64,000 bases of DNA, taken from NCBI GenBank assembly GCA_033764775.1, contig JANRIQ010000031.1, forward strand, positions 1-64,000, read 5' to 3'. Source of the DNA: JAWXCE01 sp033764775 (lineage in GTDB: Bacteria; Pseudomonadota; Alphaproteobacteria; Rhizobiales; Rhodomicrobiaceae). A model generated the notes under the pieces. The model was not told the DNA's origin. It saw only the letters and a list, made by a program, of their open reading frames with translations, and searched no databases. The translations under genes and the position numbers were made by a program. Position 1 is the stretch's first letter. Every line of letters begins with the position of its first letter. This document shows, in pieces, positions 9,756 to 18,783 of this stretch.

Positions 9756-10817
9756 ATGCTCGACGACTTGCCGCCCGCCCCAGGATTGACCGGAGAAGCC
9801 CTCCGCCAGGCCCATGACCGTCTGCGCGACGCGTCGCCCGGGGTGCGCGCGCGGGAGGCGGCCGCGCAACTGGGGGTCAGCGAGGCGGAGCTGGTCGCGG
9901 CCCGCGTGGGGCGCGGCGTTGTGCGGCTGGACGTCGAATTCGCGGATGTTCTGCGCGCCCTGCCGGCCGTGGGCGAGGTGATGGCGCTAACCCGCAACGA
10001 TCACTGCGTGCACGAAAAGCACGGCGCGTTCGATCATGTCTCGATCGGCCCCGGCCATGGCCTAGTGCTCAATCACGAGATTGACCTGCGCCTGTTCATG
10101 AGCCACTGGCGCTTCGGCTTCGCCGTGACGGAGGAGGTCGCCTCTGGCCTGCGCTCGTCGCTGCAGTTTTTCGACATCGACGGCGCGGCGGTGCATAAGG
10201 TCTACGTCACCGGGCGCACCGACCGCGCGGCCTATGACGCGCTCGTCGCCCGTTTCGCCGCCCCCGATCAGCACGGCGACATCGCCGTGACGCCGCTGCC
10301 CGCCAAGCGCGCGGAATTGCCCGACCACGACATCGAGATCGACAATTTCCGCGCCCATTGGCGCGCGCTGCAGGACACGCACGATTTTTTCAGCCTTTTG
10401 CAAGAGTTCGGCGTCAGCCGCGCGCAGGCCATGCGCCTCGCCGGGCCGGAGTTCGTCGTCCCCGTCGCCGCCGCCGCCCTGCGCCAGGTGATGGAGGCGG
10501 CCTCGGCAAGCGACATTCCGATCATGTGCTTCGTCGGCAACCCCGGCTGCATCCAGATCCACACCGGGCCGATCAAGACGCTGAAAATCATGGGTCCATG
10601 GTTCAATATTCTCGACCCTGGCTTTAACCTGCATCTGCGCGAGGACGCCATTGCGGCGGCTTACGTGGTGCGCAAGCCAACGCGCGACGGCGACGTCACG
10701 TCGCTCGAACTGTTCGACGCCGGCGGTTTCTGCTTCGCGCAGTTTTTCGGCGAACGCAAACCGGGCAAAAGCGAGCTTCCAGCATGGCGCGACGCCCTCG
10801 CGGCCGCGTCGGCATGA
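9756..10817 (+). CDS. hmuS: Hemin-degrading factor HmuS
   Basis: 353 residues, the HemS/ChuS/HmuS family with two tandem repeats (about 45-175 and 215-345). These cytoplasmic proteins receive heme from the importer and store or degrade it. Family segments include VMALTRNDHCVHEKHGAF, the first-repeat NHEIDLRLFMSHWRFGFAV, and the second-repeat IMCFVGNPGCIQIHTGPI and ILDPGFNLHLRED. AAGGAG lies upstream of the ATG. The stop codon overlaps the hmuT start as ATGA. Confidence 0.92.
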   Translation: MLDDLPPAPGLTGEALRQAHDRLRDASPGVRAREAAAQLGVSEAELVAARVGRGVVRLDVEFADVLRALPAVGEVMALTRNDHCVHEKHGAFDHVSIGPGHGLVLNHEIDLRLFMSHWRFGFAVTEEVASGLRSSLQFFDIDGAAVHKVYVTGRTDRAAYDALVARFAAPDQHGDIAVTPLPAKRAELPDHDIEIDNFRAHWRALQDTHDFFSLLQEFGVSRAQAMRLAGPEFVVPVAAAALRQVMEAASASDIPIMCFVGNPGCIQIHTGPIKTLKIMGPWFNILDPGFNLHLREDAIAAAYVVRKPTRDGDVTSLELFDAGGFCFAQFFGERKPGKSELPAWRDALAAASA

Positions 10818-11677
10818 GCCGGCTCACACGGCGGGCTGTGCTGTCGGGGGCGATGGCGGCGGCGGCGTGGGCGGCCCGGCCCGCTCTCGGTGCGGCTACG
10901 GCCCGCGTCGTCACCCTGGGGGGCGACGTGACGGAAATCGTCTACGCGCTCGGCGCCGGCGGCCTCATCGTCGGCCGCGACAGCGGCAGCCTCCACCCGG
11001 CCGAAGCCGCGGCCCTTCCCGATCTCGGCTATTTCCGCAATGTCGGGGCCGAAGGCGTGCTCTCGCTCGCGCCGACCCTGGTGCTTGCGACCGCATCCGC
11101 CGGGCCGCCCGAGACCCTGCGGCAGATCGCGGCGGCGGGTCCGACGGTCATCCGCATGCCGGACCGTTTCACCGGTGAAGCGCTCATTGAGAAAGTCCGG
11201 ATCGCCGCGGATGCGCTTAAGGCCCGCGACGCCGGCGACGCGCTCGCTTCGCGCCTGTCCGCGTCTATCGCTGACGCGGAGGCCGCCATCTCGCGCATGC
11301 CACGCGAGCCCAGAACCCTGTTCTTGCTAAGCGCGCGGGACGGTGCGCCCATGGCGGCCGGACGCGACACCGCCGCGGACGGCATCATCGCGCTGGCGCG
11401 TGGCGTCAATGTGTTCTCCGCTCATTACGGCTACAAGCCGATCTCGCTTGAAGCGGCCGCCGCAGCCGCGCCGCAAGCGATCGTCATGATGGACCACACG
11501 CTGACGGCGATGGGCGGCGTTAACGCCGTCGCCAACCACCCGGCCCTCAGCCTCACCCCGGCCGCGCGCGAGAAACGCGTGATCGCCCGCGAAGGGCAGT
11601 ATATGCTCGGCTTTGGGCCGCGGCTGCCCGAGGCGATGAAAGATCTCGCGGCTGCCCTGCGCGCGGGACCGGCGTGA
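10814..11677 (+). CDS. hmuT: Hemin ABC transporter, periplasmic binding protein
   Basis: 287 residues, a class III (helical-backbone) binding protein that delivers heme to HmuUV. The N-terminus MSRLTRRAVLSGAMAAAAWA is a signal peptide with a twin-arginine-like start. Mature sequence begins near ATARVVTLGGDVTEIVYALG, typical of HmuT. The start at 10814 is chosen because it overlaps the hmuS stop as ATGA; an upstream in-frame start is less likely. It overlaps hmuU by four bases as GTGA. Confidence 0.9.
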   Translation: MSRLTRRAVLSGAMAAAAWAARPALGAATARVVTLGGDVTEIVYALGAGGLIVGRDSGSLHPAEAAALPDLGYFRNVGAEGVLSLAPTLVLATASAGPPETLRQIAAAGPTVIRMPDRFTGEALIEKVRIAADALKARDAGDALASRLSASIADAEAAISRMPREPRTLFLLSARDGAPMAAGRDTAADGIIALARGVNVFSAHYGYKPISLEAAAAAAPQAIVMMDHTLTAMGGVNAVANHPALSLTPAAREKRVIAREGQYMLGFGPRLPEAMKDLAAALRAGPA

Positions 11678-12756
11678 CCTCGGGCGTGGAGTTCGGCCCC
11701 GCCGCATCCTCCGTGGCGGGCGTCGCCCAGCGGGCGCAACGCCGACGGTGGGCCGTGATCGCGGTGCTGGCGGCGGGCCTTGCCGCGGCTTCGCTCATTT
11801 CGCTCGGCGTTGGCGCCGTCCCTGTGTCCCCGGGCGAGGCTTTACGCGCGGCGTTCGGCCTCGGCGACGTCGATCCGCGCGCCGAGGCCGTGGTGAACGC
11901 GATCCGGCTGCCGCGCCTGATCCTGGGGCTGGCCGCTGGCGCGACCCTGGGCCTTTGCGGCTCGGCCATGCAGGCGTTTTTCCGCAACCCGCTGGCCGAC
12001 CCGGGATTGCTCGGCGTCTCGAACGGCGCCGCTGTCGCGGCGGCGGCCTACATCATTTTCGGCTCGGCCGCCGCCGGCGCGCTCCCTTCAGTGCTTGCCG
12101 CTTTCGGGCTGCCCGCCGCGGCTTTCTGCGGAGGCCTCGCCGCGATTTACGCCCTCTTCGCCTTCGGGCGTCGAGGCGGCGTCATCTCCAGCGCGCAGAT
12201 GCTCTTGGCCGGCGTCGCCATCGGAGCGCTCGCCGGGTCGGGCCTCGCCTATCTCACCTTCATCAGCACCGATCAGCAGCTCCGCGCCATCACGTTTTGG
12301 ATGCTCGGCAGCCTCGGGGGCGCGACCTGGGAGCAGCTTGGGCCCTCCTGCATCCTTGGCGTCGCCGCGTGCATGGGGCTGCTACGTCTCGCCGGCCCGC
12401 TCAACGCCTATTTGCTCGGCGAGCGCGAGGCGCAGCATCTGGGCGTCGATGTGGAGGCGCTGAAGCGCAGCGTCATCCTCATGGTGGCTGTCGGCGTCGG
12501 GGCCATCGTCGCCGTCACGGGCGTCATCGGCTTTATCGGCCTGGTCGCCCCGCACATGGTGCGGCTGTTCGCCGGCGCCGACCACCGCGTGGTGCTGCCC
12601 GGCTCGGCGCTGATGGGAGCGCTGCTCGTCGTCTTGGCTGACGCGGCGGCGCGCACGGTCGTCGCCCCCGCCGAATTGCCCATCGGCGTGCTGACGAGCC
12701 TGTTCGGCGCGCCGTTCTTCCTCTGGCTTCTCACCCGACGGAGCGGCGCGAGATGA
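11674..12756 (+). CDS. hmuU: Hemin ABC transporter, permease
   Basis: 360 residues, FecCD/BtuC-type permease with about eight to ten membrane segments. It shows the family sequences RLPRLILGLAAGATLGLCG, FRNPLADPGLLGVSNGAA and the ATPase-contact region GFIGLVAPHMVRL. The GTG start overlaps the hmuT stop. The first 25 residues are an unusually long hydrophilic lead before the first membrane helix. Confidence 0.92.
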   Translation: MTSGVEFGPAASSVAGVAQRAQRRRWAVIAVLAAGLAAASLISLGVGAVPVSPGEALRAAFGLGDVDPRAEAVVNAIRLPRLILGLAAGATLGLCGSAMQAFFRNPLADPGLLGVSNGAAVAAAAYIIFGSAAAGALPSVLAAFGLPAAAFCGGLAAIYALFAFGRRGGVISSAQMLLAGVAIGALAGSGLAYLTFISTDQQLRAITFWMLGSLGGATWEQLGPSCILGVAACMGLLRLAGPLNAYLLGEREAQHLGVDVEALKRSVILMVAVGVGAIVAVTGVIGFIGLVAPHMVRLFAGADHRVVLPGSALMGALLVVLADAAARTVVAPAELPIGVLTSLFGAPFFLWLLTRRSGAR

Positions 12757-13517
12757 GCCTGCGCCTCGAAAATGCGAGCTTTTCCGTTGGGGAGGCGACG
12801 TTGCTGCGCGGCGTCGACATCGAGGTGCGGCCCGGGCGCTTCACCGTCGTGATGGGGCCAAACGGGGCGGGCAAATCAACCGCGCTCGCCATTCTCGCCG
12901 GCGACCTGCCTCCCTCCAAGGGAGCCGTCTTCCTCGACGGCGAGCAGTTGCATTTGGTAAGCGCCGAACGCCAAGCCGAACGCCGCGCGGTGGTGACTCA
13001 AAACCAACCAGCTGATTTTCCGCTCACCGCGCTGGAGGTGGCCATGCTCGGTCGCGCGCCATGCCGCGCAGGACGCGCGCGTGATCTTGAAGCGGTGACG
13101 GCGGCGCTGGAGGCGACGGGCGCGGCGCATCTCGCCTCGCGCCATTTCCCAACCCTGTCCGGCGGCGAGCGTCAGCGGGTGCAAATCGCCCGCGCGCTGG
13201 CGCAAATCTGGGATCGCCGGGCGCGCGCGCAGTCCTATCTGCTCATGGACGAGCCGACCGCCAGCCTCGACCTGAAGCATCAGATCGCGACCCTCGACAT
13301 CGCGCGCGCCTTCGCGGACGCGGGCGCTGGCGTGATGTGCATCCTCCATGATGTTGTTCTCGCCCGGGAGTTTGCCGATGAGGTCGTTTTGTTGCGGCGG
13401 GGCGAGGTCTTCGCGTCGGGGCCGCCAGCCTCGACCCTGACATGCGCGACGTTAGCCGCTGTCTTCGACCTGCCGCTGGAGCGCGCCGCCGCCTATGCGG
13501 TCTCCCCGCCCTCGTAA
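12753..13517 (+). CDS. hmuV: Hemin ABC transporter, ATP-binding protein
   Basis: 254 residues. Walker A GPNGAGKST at about 36-44, Q-loop in VVTQNQPADFPL, signature LSGGERQRVQIARALAQ, Walker B YLLMDEPTASLD and the H-loop ILHDVVLAREFAD. It is the ATPase of HmuTUV and the last gene of the hmuSTUV run, joined to hmuU by an ATGA overlap. A run of bases before 13609 holds no clear terminator. Confidence 0.93.
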   Translation: MSLRLENASFSVGEATLLRGVDIEVRPGRFTVVMGPNGAGKSTALAILAGDLPPSKGAVFLDGEQLHLVSAERQAERRAVVTQNQPADFPLTALEVAMLGRAPCRAGRARDLEAVTAALEATGAAHLASRHFPTLSGGERQRVQIARALAQIWDRRARAQSYLLMDEPTASLDLKHQIATLDIARAFADAGAGVMCILHDVVLAREFADEVVLLRRGEVFASGPPASTLTCATLAAVFDLPLERAAAYAVSPPS

Positions 13518-13608
13518 CCGCTAAAACCGCGTCTCGTTCATACGAGCTTGCCTTTTTCGCCGTTCGTCGGATCATGGAACGCGGGCGCAACGCGAAGGGG
13601 GATGCGGG

Positions 13609-15207
13609 ATGAAGACGACGCGCGCGACACGCGGCATGGTGACGGCCCCGCATCATCTGGCGGCTGAGGCTGGGCTTTCGGTGTTGCGCGAGGGCGGCGA
13701 CGCCATCGAGGCGATGATCGCGGCCGCCTCCACGATTGCGGTCGTCTATCCGCATATGAACGCGCTCGGCGGCGATAATTTCTGGCTCGTCAGCGAGGGC
13801 GGGCGCGCGCCCGTGGGGATCGACGCCTGCGGCGCGGCGGCTGGGCTGGCGTCGCGCGAGTTTTATGCCGAGCAGGGGCTTGCCGCGATCCCGACGCGCG
13901 GGCCGCTCGCGGCGCTCACCATGGCGGGGGCGGTCGCGGGCTGGCGGGCCGCGCTCGACATCAGCCGGGGTTGGGGCGGCCGTCTGCCGTTGTCGCGGCT
14001 GTTCGCGGACGCGATCCACTACGCCCGCCACGGTTTCCCCGTGACGCAGACGCAGGCGCGCAACACGGCGGTGAAGCGCCCCGAACTGGAGAGCGCGCCC
14101 GGCTATGCAGATGTTTATCTGCCCGGCGGAGAGGCGCCCGCGCTCGGCATGCTGTTCCTCAACCCCGCGCTCGCGGCGACGCTTGAGGAACTGGCCCGGG
14201 CGGGTCTCGAAGACTTCTATCGCGGCGGCCTCGCCCGCAGCATGGCGGCGCAGCTTGAAGCGGCGGGCAGCCCGCTGCGCCTTAACGATTTCGAGCGCCA
14301 TCAGCCGCGCCGCGTAGCGCCGTTGTCGGTGCGTCTCGCGCACGGCCGCGCCTACGGCATGCCGCCGCCGACGCAAGGACTGGCTTCGATGATGATTTTG
14401 GGCCTGTTCGACCGCATCGCGCCGCGCCAAGCCGAGGGCTTCGACTACGTGCACCGACTCGTCGAGGCCACCAAGCAGGCGTTTCTCGTGCGCGACGTCC
14501 ACTGCGTCGATCCGGCTTACGCCACAGCCGATCCGGCGAGCTTCTTGACCGACGAGGCGCTGCACGCGCGCGCGGCCCGGATCGACCTCGCGAAAGCGCT
14601 TCCCTGGCCGCAGCCAGCGAATACTGGCGACACGGTGTGGCTGGGCGCCATCGACGGCGAGGGCCGCGCAGTCAGCTTCATCCAGAGCGTCTACTGGGAG
14701 TTCGGCTCCGGCGTCGTGCTGCCGGAAACGGGCGTGCTCTGGCAGAACCGCGGCGCGAGCTTCAGCCTTGACCAGGCCGCGCCGAACCCGCTTTCGCCTC
14801 ACCGCCTGCCGTTCCACACCATCCAGCCCGCCATGGCGCTCATCGATGACGGCCGCGTCATGCCCTACGGCACGATGGGAGGCGAGGGCCAGCCGCAGAC
14901 GCAGGCGGCGATCTACACGCGGCATGTGGTTTACGGGCAGGAGTTGGGGGACGCGATCGCGGCGCCGCGCTGGCTGCTCGGGCGCACCTGGGGCGCGGCG
15001 GCGACCAATCTGCGCATCGAGAACCGTTTCGCGCCCGAGGTCTTTGAGGCGTTGCGCGCCGCGGGCCACGATATCGAGGTCATCGGCGCGTTCGAGGAGA
15101 CGATGGGCCACGCCGGGGCGCTGGTGCTGCATCGTTCGGGGCCGATGGCCGGCGTTATCGAGGGCGCCTCTGACCCGCGCAGCGACGGCGCGGCCGCCGG
15201 TTTCTAA
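13609..15207 (+). CDS. Gamma-glutamyltransferase family protein
   Basis: 532 residues, Ntn-hydrolase that self-cleaves before a catalytic threonine. The N-terminal ATRGMVTAPHHLAAEAGLSV and GGDAIEAMIAA and the NALGGDNFWLV segments are typical. The predicted nucleophile is Thr342 in NTGDTVWLGAIDGEG, giving a 36-kDa-type large and a 20-kDa-type small subunit. There is no signal peptide, unlike classical periplasmic Ggt, and the sequence is closer to the cytoplasmic YwrD/acylase-like branch. The substrate is not evident. It precedes the TRAP transporter by 123 bases on the same strand. Confidence 0.85.
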   Translation: MKTTRATRGMVTAPHHLAAEAGLSVLREGGDAIEAMIAAASTIAVVYPHMNALGGDNFWLVSEGGRAPVGIDACGAAAGLASREFYAEQGLAAIPTRGPLAALTMAGAVAGWRAALDISRGWGGRLPLSRLFADAIHYARHGFPVTQTQARNTAVKRPELESAPGYADVYLPGGEAPALGMLFLNPALAATLEELARAGLEDFYRGGLARSMAAQLEAAGSPLRLNDFERHQPRRVAPLSVRLAHGRAYGMPPPTQGLASMMILGLFDRIAPRQAEGFDYVHRLVEATKQAFLVRDVHCVDPAYATADPASFLTDEALHARAARIDLAKALPWPQPANTGDTVWLGAIDGEGRAVSFIQSVYWEFGSGVVLPETGVLWQNRGASFSLDQAAPNPLSPHRLPFHTIQPAMALIDDGRVMPYGTMGGEGQPQTQAAIYTRHVVYGQELGDAIAAPRWLLGRTWGAAATNLRIENRFAPEVFEALRAAGHDIEVIGAFEETMGHAGALVLHRSGPMAGVIEGASDPRSDGAAAGF

Positions 15208-15330
15208 GGCGGGGGCCTAATTTATAGGCACTTACGAGCATGCATAATTCATAAGCTCTTCTCCGCGCCCCCTCCACGGCGTGGCACGCCGCTTGCTTCT
15301 TCCTGGCCAGTATCCAACGGGAGGACGGGC

Positions 15331-16434
15331 ATGTCGATGAAACGGCGTAAGTTTTTGAAAGCTGGTCTTGCGGGCGCGGCGGCGGTTGTCGCGGCCCCGG
15401 CGGTGGTGCGGGCGCAGGAGACGTTCACCTGGAAGATGACCAACGCCTACGGGCCCGGAGCGCCGTTTTACGTCACTGGCCCTGGCAGCCCCACCTATTT
15501 CATCGACCTGGTGAAAAAGATGTCGAACGGGCGGCTCGTCATCCAGCATTTCGCGGCGGGTGAGCTTATCCCCGCGCTCGAAGGCTTCGACGCTGTCTCG
15601 AAAGGCACTGTCGAATGCAACGTGGCGAACAGCTATTTCTGGACGGGCAAATCTTTCGCCGCGCAATATTTCACGGCGGTGCCGTTCGGGATGAACTTCC
15701 AGGGCATGACCGCGTGGCTCTATCACGGCGGCGGCATCAAGCTGTGGGAGGAGGTTTACGCGCCGTTTAACCTGGTGCCGATCCCGATGGGCTCGACCGG
15801 CATTCAGATGACCGGCTGGTTCCGCAAGCCGATAGAAAAGGTGGAGGACTTCAGCGGCCTCAAGATGCGCATCCCCGGCCTCGCGGGGAAGGTTTACGCG
15901 ACACTCGGCGTGGACGTGAAGCTGCTGCCCGGCGGCGAGATTTTCCCGGCGCTGGAGCGCGGCGTCATCGACGCGGCGGAGTTCGTCGGCCCGTTCCAGG
16001 ATCGACGCCTCGGCCTGCACAAGGCGGCGAAGTTCTATCACACCACCGGCTGGCACGAGACCTCGACCGTCACCGAGTTGGTCATCAACAAGGGCGCGTG
16101 GGAGAAATTGCCGGAAGACCTGAAGGAAGTGGTGAAAACCGCCGCCGCAGCGTGCCACGTCATCAGCCACACCTGGTGCGAGGCGACCAACTCCGAAGCC
16201 CTCGACGACCTCATCAAAAATCAGGGCGTGACCGCGCAGCCGCTGCCGCCGGAAGTCATCGCCAAGCTGAAGGAGGCGACGGAGAAGGTGCTAGCGGAGG
16301 CGACCGCGAAGGACCCACTCGTCAAGAAGGTGCACGACAGCTTCATGGCGTTCAAGGCCAACCACGACAAATGGGCGGGCATCAGCGAGGCGGTGTACCA
16401 GTCGCAGATCCGTGGAGCGCTCACCGCCGGCTAA
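15331..16434 (+). CDS. dctP: TRAP transporter, periplasmic binding protein (TakP-like)
   Basis: 367 residues. A Tat signal (MKRRKFLKAGLAGAAAVVAA) leads to a DctP-family fold. The segments ELIPALEGFDAVSKGTVEC, WLYHGGGIKLWEE, NTG-like GSTGIQMTGWFRK and ALERGVIDAAEFVGPF follow the TakP subgroup, which binds 2-oxoacids or related monocarboxylates with a metal ion. The start has GGGAGG upstream. The adjacent gamma-glutamyltransferase-like gene may process or produce a related substrate, but that is guesswork. Confidence 0.88.
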   Translation: MSMKRRKFLKAGLAGAAAVVAAPAVVRAQETFTWKMTNAYGPGAPFYVTGPGSPTYFIDLVKKMSNGRLVIQHFAAGELIPALEGFDAVSKGTVECNVANSYFWTGKSFAAQYFTAVPFGMNFQGMTAWLYHGGGIKLWEEVYAPFNLVPIPMGSTGIQMTGWFRKPIEKVEDFSGLKMRIPGLAGKVYATLGVDVKLLPGGEIFPALERGVIDAAEFVGPFQDRRLGLHKAAKFYHTTGWHETSTVTELVINKGAWEKLPEDLKEVVKTAAAACHVISHTWCEATNSEALDDLIKNQGVTAQPLPPEVIAKLKEATEKVLAEATAKDPLVKKVHDSFMAFKANHDKWAGISEAVYQSQIRGALTAG

Positions 16435-16509
16435 GCCGCTTTCCCCCCCTCCACCGCCTGCGGCGCATAACGCCGCGGGCCTCTCCCCGTTCGCACCCCG
16501 AAAGCGCCG

Positions 16510-17067
16510 ATGCAAACCTTGCTCCGCCTCGCCGACCTCCTTGACGCGTTCATCGACCGCTTCGGGCGCATCGCCGCGTGGTCGTCGCTCGCGCTCGTGC
16601 TGCTCATGGCCTTCAACGTGCTGCTGCGCTACTTCTTTCGCACCGGCTCCGTCGGCCTGCAGGAGATGGAATGGCACATCATGGCCTTCCTCTCGCTCAC
16701 CTGCATGGCTTACACCACGCTGAAGGACGGCCACGTCCAAGTCGATATTCTTTACGTCCGGTTCTCCGACCGGGTGAAACGGATCATCACCTTCATCTCC
16801 TGCACGCTGATCCTGATCGTGGCGGCGATCCTCCTGAAGCTGAGCGTGCCTTACGTCATGCAGTCTTACACGATCGGCGAAAGCTCGCCTGATCCCGGCG
16901 GTCTGTCCAATCGCTGGATCGTGAAATCGCTGCTGATCGTCGGATTTGCGCTGCTTGTCGTGCAGAGCCTCTCTGCCTGGCTGCGCGCGCTGGTTGCGCT
17001 GCTAACCGGCGGCGTCGCGGATAACCAAACGGACGGCGGCCACGGAGGCGTGACCCATGCCGCTTAA
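16510..17067 (+). CDS. dctQ: TRAP transporter, small permease
   Basis: 185 residues with four predicted membrane segments (about 20-40, 58-75, 95-118 and 137-165). The RYFFRTGSVGLQEMEWHIM region matches the conserved DctQ N-terminal half. It forms the membrane complex with DctM and overlaps the dctM start by 11 bases. The C-terminal tail after residue 165 is hydrophilic. Confidence 0.87.
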   Translation: MQTLLRLADLLDAFIDRFGRIAAWSSLALVLLMAFNVLLRYFFRTGSVGLQEMEWHIMAFLSLTCMAYTTLKDGHVQVDILYVRFSDRVKRIITFISCTLILIVAAILLKLSVPYVMQSYTIGESSPDPGGLSNRWIVKSLLIVGFALLVVQSLSAWLRALVALLTGGVADNQTDGGHGGVTHAA

Positions 17068-18382
17068 CGAAATCCTCGCGCTATCCTGCATCGCGTCGTT
17101 TTTCGTGCTGCTGGCGCTCGGCGTGCCCGTGGCGATCACGCTTGCCGTGACCGGCTTCTTTTTCGGCTTTCTCGGCTTCGGCGCTGGGCTCTTCGATCTG
17201 CTGCCCGCCCGCATCTTCGGCGTCACCTCGAACTACACGCTGATCGCCATCCCGCTGTTCGTGTTTATGGGCGTGATGCTGGAGAAGTCGCGCATCGCGG
17301 ATGAGTTGATGGACGTGATCGGCCATCTGGCGGGCGGCCTGCGCGGCGGCATGGGCGTCGGCATCATTCTGTTCGGGGTGATGATGGGCGCGACCACGGG
17401 CATCGTGGGCGCGACGATCGTCACGCTCGGCGTGCTGGCGCTCCCGGCGCTCATGCGGCGCGGTTATCATCTGCCAACGGCGTGCGGCACCATCTGCGCC
17501 TCGGGAACGCTGGGCCAGATCATCCCGCCCAGCCTTATCCTCATCCTGCTCGCCGACATCATGGGCGAGTCCGTCGGCACGCTGTTCGCCGCCGCGCTGC
17601 TCCCGGGCCTCGCGCTGGCGGGCATCTTCTGCGTATATTTGCTGCTGCTCGGCGTGTTCCGCCCAAACTTGGTGCCGCCAGTCGATCTCGCGGAGCGTCA
17701 GGCGATGTCGCGGGGAGAGCTGTTCAAGAAAGCGATGCGGTCGGCCGTGCCGCCGTTCGCGCTCGTCTTCGCCGTTCTCGGTTCGATCATCGGCGGCGTG
17801 GCGGCGCCGACCGAGGCCGCGTCAATGGGCGCGCTCGGCTCCATCCTCGTCGTCGCGCTGTCGGGCAGGCTTACGCTGCCGGTGCTCACCGCGACTGTGC
17901 AATCGACCGCGCGCATCACCGCGCAGATGATGTTCATACTCGTGTGCGCGCAGGTGTTCGCGCTGGCGTTTCGCGGCCTTCAGGGCGAGCAACTGGTGCA
18001 TGAAGTGTTCGGCTCCGTGCCCGGCGGCATCGAAGGCACCATCGTTTTCATGCTCCTGCTGATCTTCATTCTCGGCTTCTTTATCGAGTGGATCGAGATC
18101 TCCTACATCGTCGTGCCGCTGTTCCTGCCGCTGCTGCAGGCGGCCAATGCGGACATGGTGTGGGTCGCGACGCTGATCGCGGTGATGCTGCAGACCTCGT
18201 TCCTGACGCCGCCGTTCGGCTGGGCGCTGTTCTATCTGCGCGGCGTTGCGCCGCCGAGCGTGCCGACCGGCGCGATTTACGCGGGCGTCATCCCGTTCAT
18301 CCTGCTGCAGCTTTTGGCCGTCGCGGCGGTGTTCTATTTCCCATCGCTCTCCACCGCTTTGCCAAAAGCCATTGGTTGGTGA
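17057..18382 (+). CDS. dctM: TRAP transporter, large permease
   Basis: 441 residues with about 12 membrane segments. It shows GVTSNYTLIAIPLFVFMGVM, GVMMGATTGIVGATIVTLG, SGTLGQIIPPSLILI and EAASMGALGSI, all typical of DctM/SiaM large subunits that carry the transport path. It overlaps dctQ, so the two are translationally coupled. No clear intrinsic terminator follows before the sulfonate promoter at 18490. Confidence 0.9.
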   Translation: MPLNEILALSCIASFFVLLALGVPVAITLAVTGFFFGFLGFGAGLFDLLPARIFGVTSNYTLIAIPLFVFMGVMLEKSRIADELMDVIGHLAGGLRGGMGVGIILFGVMMGATTGIVGATIVTLGVLALPALMRRGYHLPTACGTICASGTLGQIIPPSLILILLADIMGESVGTLFAAALLPGLALAGIFCVYLLLLGVFRPNLVPPVDLAERQAMSRGELFKKAMRSAVPPFALVFAVLGSIIGGVAAPTEAASMGALGSILVVALSGRLTLPVLTATVQSTARITAQMMFILVCAQVFALAFRGLQGEQLVHEVFGSVPGGIEGTIVFMLLLIFILGFFIEWIEISYIVVPLFLPLLQAANADMVWVATLIAVMLQTSFLTPPFGWALFYLRGVAPPSVPTGAIYAGVIPFILLQLLAVAAVFYFPSLSTALPKAIGW

Positions 18383-18492
18383 CAGTTTCGCATGGATGCT
18401 TGAACGGCTGGCGCTAAAGCGGGCGGCTGACCGTCCGCGCTCACCTCTCGCCCGCGCACTTTGAGACGTGGCCACGCCGCGCATTTTAAGTG

Positions 18493-18522
18493 TTGACTCT
18501 ATCGACCAATTCGTTCGTAATA
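18493..18522 (+). promoter_or_regulatory. Candidate sigma-70 promoter of the sulfonate operon
   Basis: TTGACT at 18493-18498 is a good -35 element. At 17 to 18 bases spacing lies CGTAAT/GTAATA (18516-18522) as a weak -10. Transcription would start near 18529, a few bases before the riboswitch, which fits well. Confidence 0.5.
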
Positions 18523-18540
18523 CCGAACAGGCGACGAAAT

Positions 18541-18593
18541 CGCCCGCGGATTTTGATAAGCGCAGCTTGCACCGCGTCACCAATGCTAAAGCG
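18541..18593 (+). promoter_or_regulatory. SAM-II riboswitch (aptamer)
   Basis: The stretch has the SAM-II layout of alphaproteobacteria. P1 is CGCGG (18545-18549) pairing with CCGCG (18572-18576); the loop starts with ATTTTGATA and contains CTTGCA directly before the 3' strand of P1; the 3' side has the hallmark GCTAAAG (18585-18591) that forms the pseudoknot and SAM pocket. SAM-II elements normally control methionine and sulfur genes, and here the downstream genes are for sulfonate-sulfur uptake. The pseudoknot pairing was judged by eye against the known consensus, not by covariance search. Confidence 0.7.
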
Positions 18594-18638
18594 CCACGGG
18601 ACGATGACTCCCGTGGGTTGCTCTCCGAAGGAGAACCC
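18594..18638 (+). promoter_or_regulatory. Expression platform: two overlapping hairpins hiding a ribosome binding site
   Basis: The first hairpin is CCACGGG (18594-18600) with CCCGTGG (18610-18616). The second is GGGTT plus CTCC (18615-18619, 18623-18626) with GGAG plus AACCC (18630-18638). They compete for the two G residues at 18615-18616. The GGAG of the second stem is the ribosome binding site of the ATG at 18641. No U-run follows either stem, so control is probably translational rather than by termination. Confidence 0.55.
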
Positions 18639-18640
18639 AG

Positions 18641-18718
18641 ATGAACCGTAGTTTCACGCCGCCTTTCGGCTCGATGCGATGTCGGATCGCTCTCTTGGGA
18701 CGCACCTATCGCGTCTAA
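18641..18718 (+). CDS. Putative 25-residue leader peptide
   Basis: A 25-codon frame, starting MNRSFTPPFG and ending LLGRTYRV, with GGAG eight bases before its ATG. It sits between the SAM-II aptamer and the first protein gene of the sulfonate operon. Its start region is the only site that the hairpins could mask, which makes translation of this peptide the likely regulated event. It has one cysteine and two methionine codons, so a codon-counting attenuation role is possible but unproven. Confidence 0.45.
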   Translation: MNRSFTPPFGSMRCRIALLGRTYRV

Positions 18719-18783
18719 CGCAGAGACCCGCTTTCCACAATCAAACCGTCAACAACCGCGCATCCCGCGCGAAAGGCGAAGTC

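Noticed and set aside
13243..15132. 629-codon minus-strand open frame
   Set aside because: Antisense to the gamma-glutamyltransferase-like gene; no recognisable motif.
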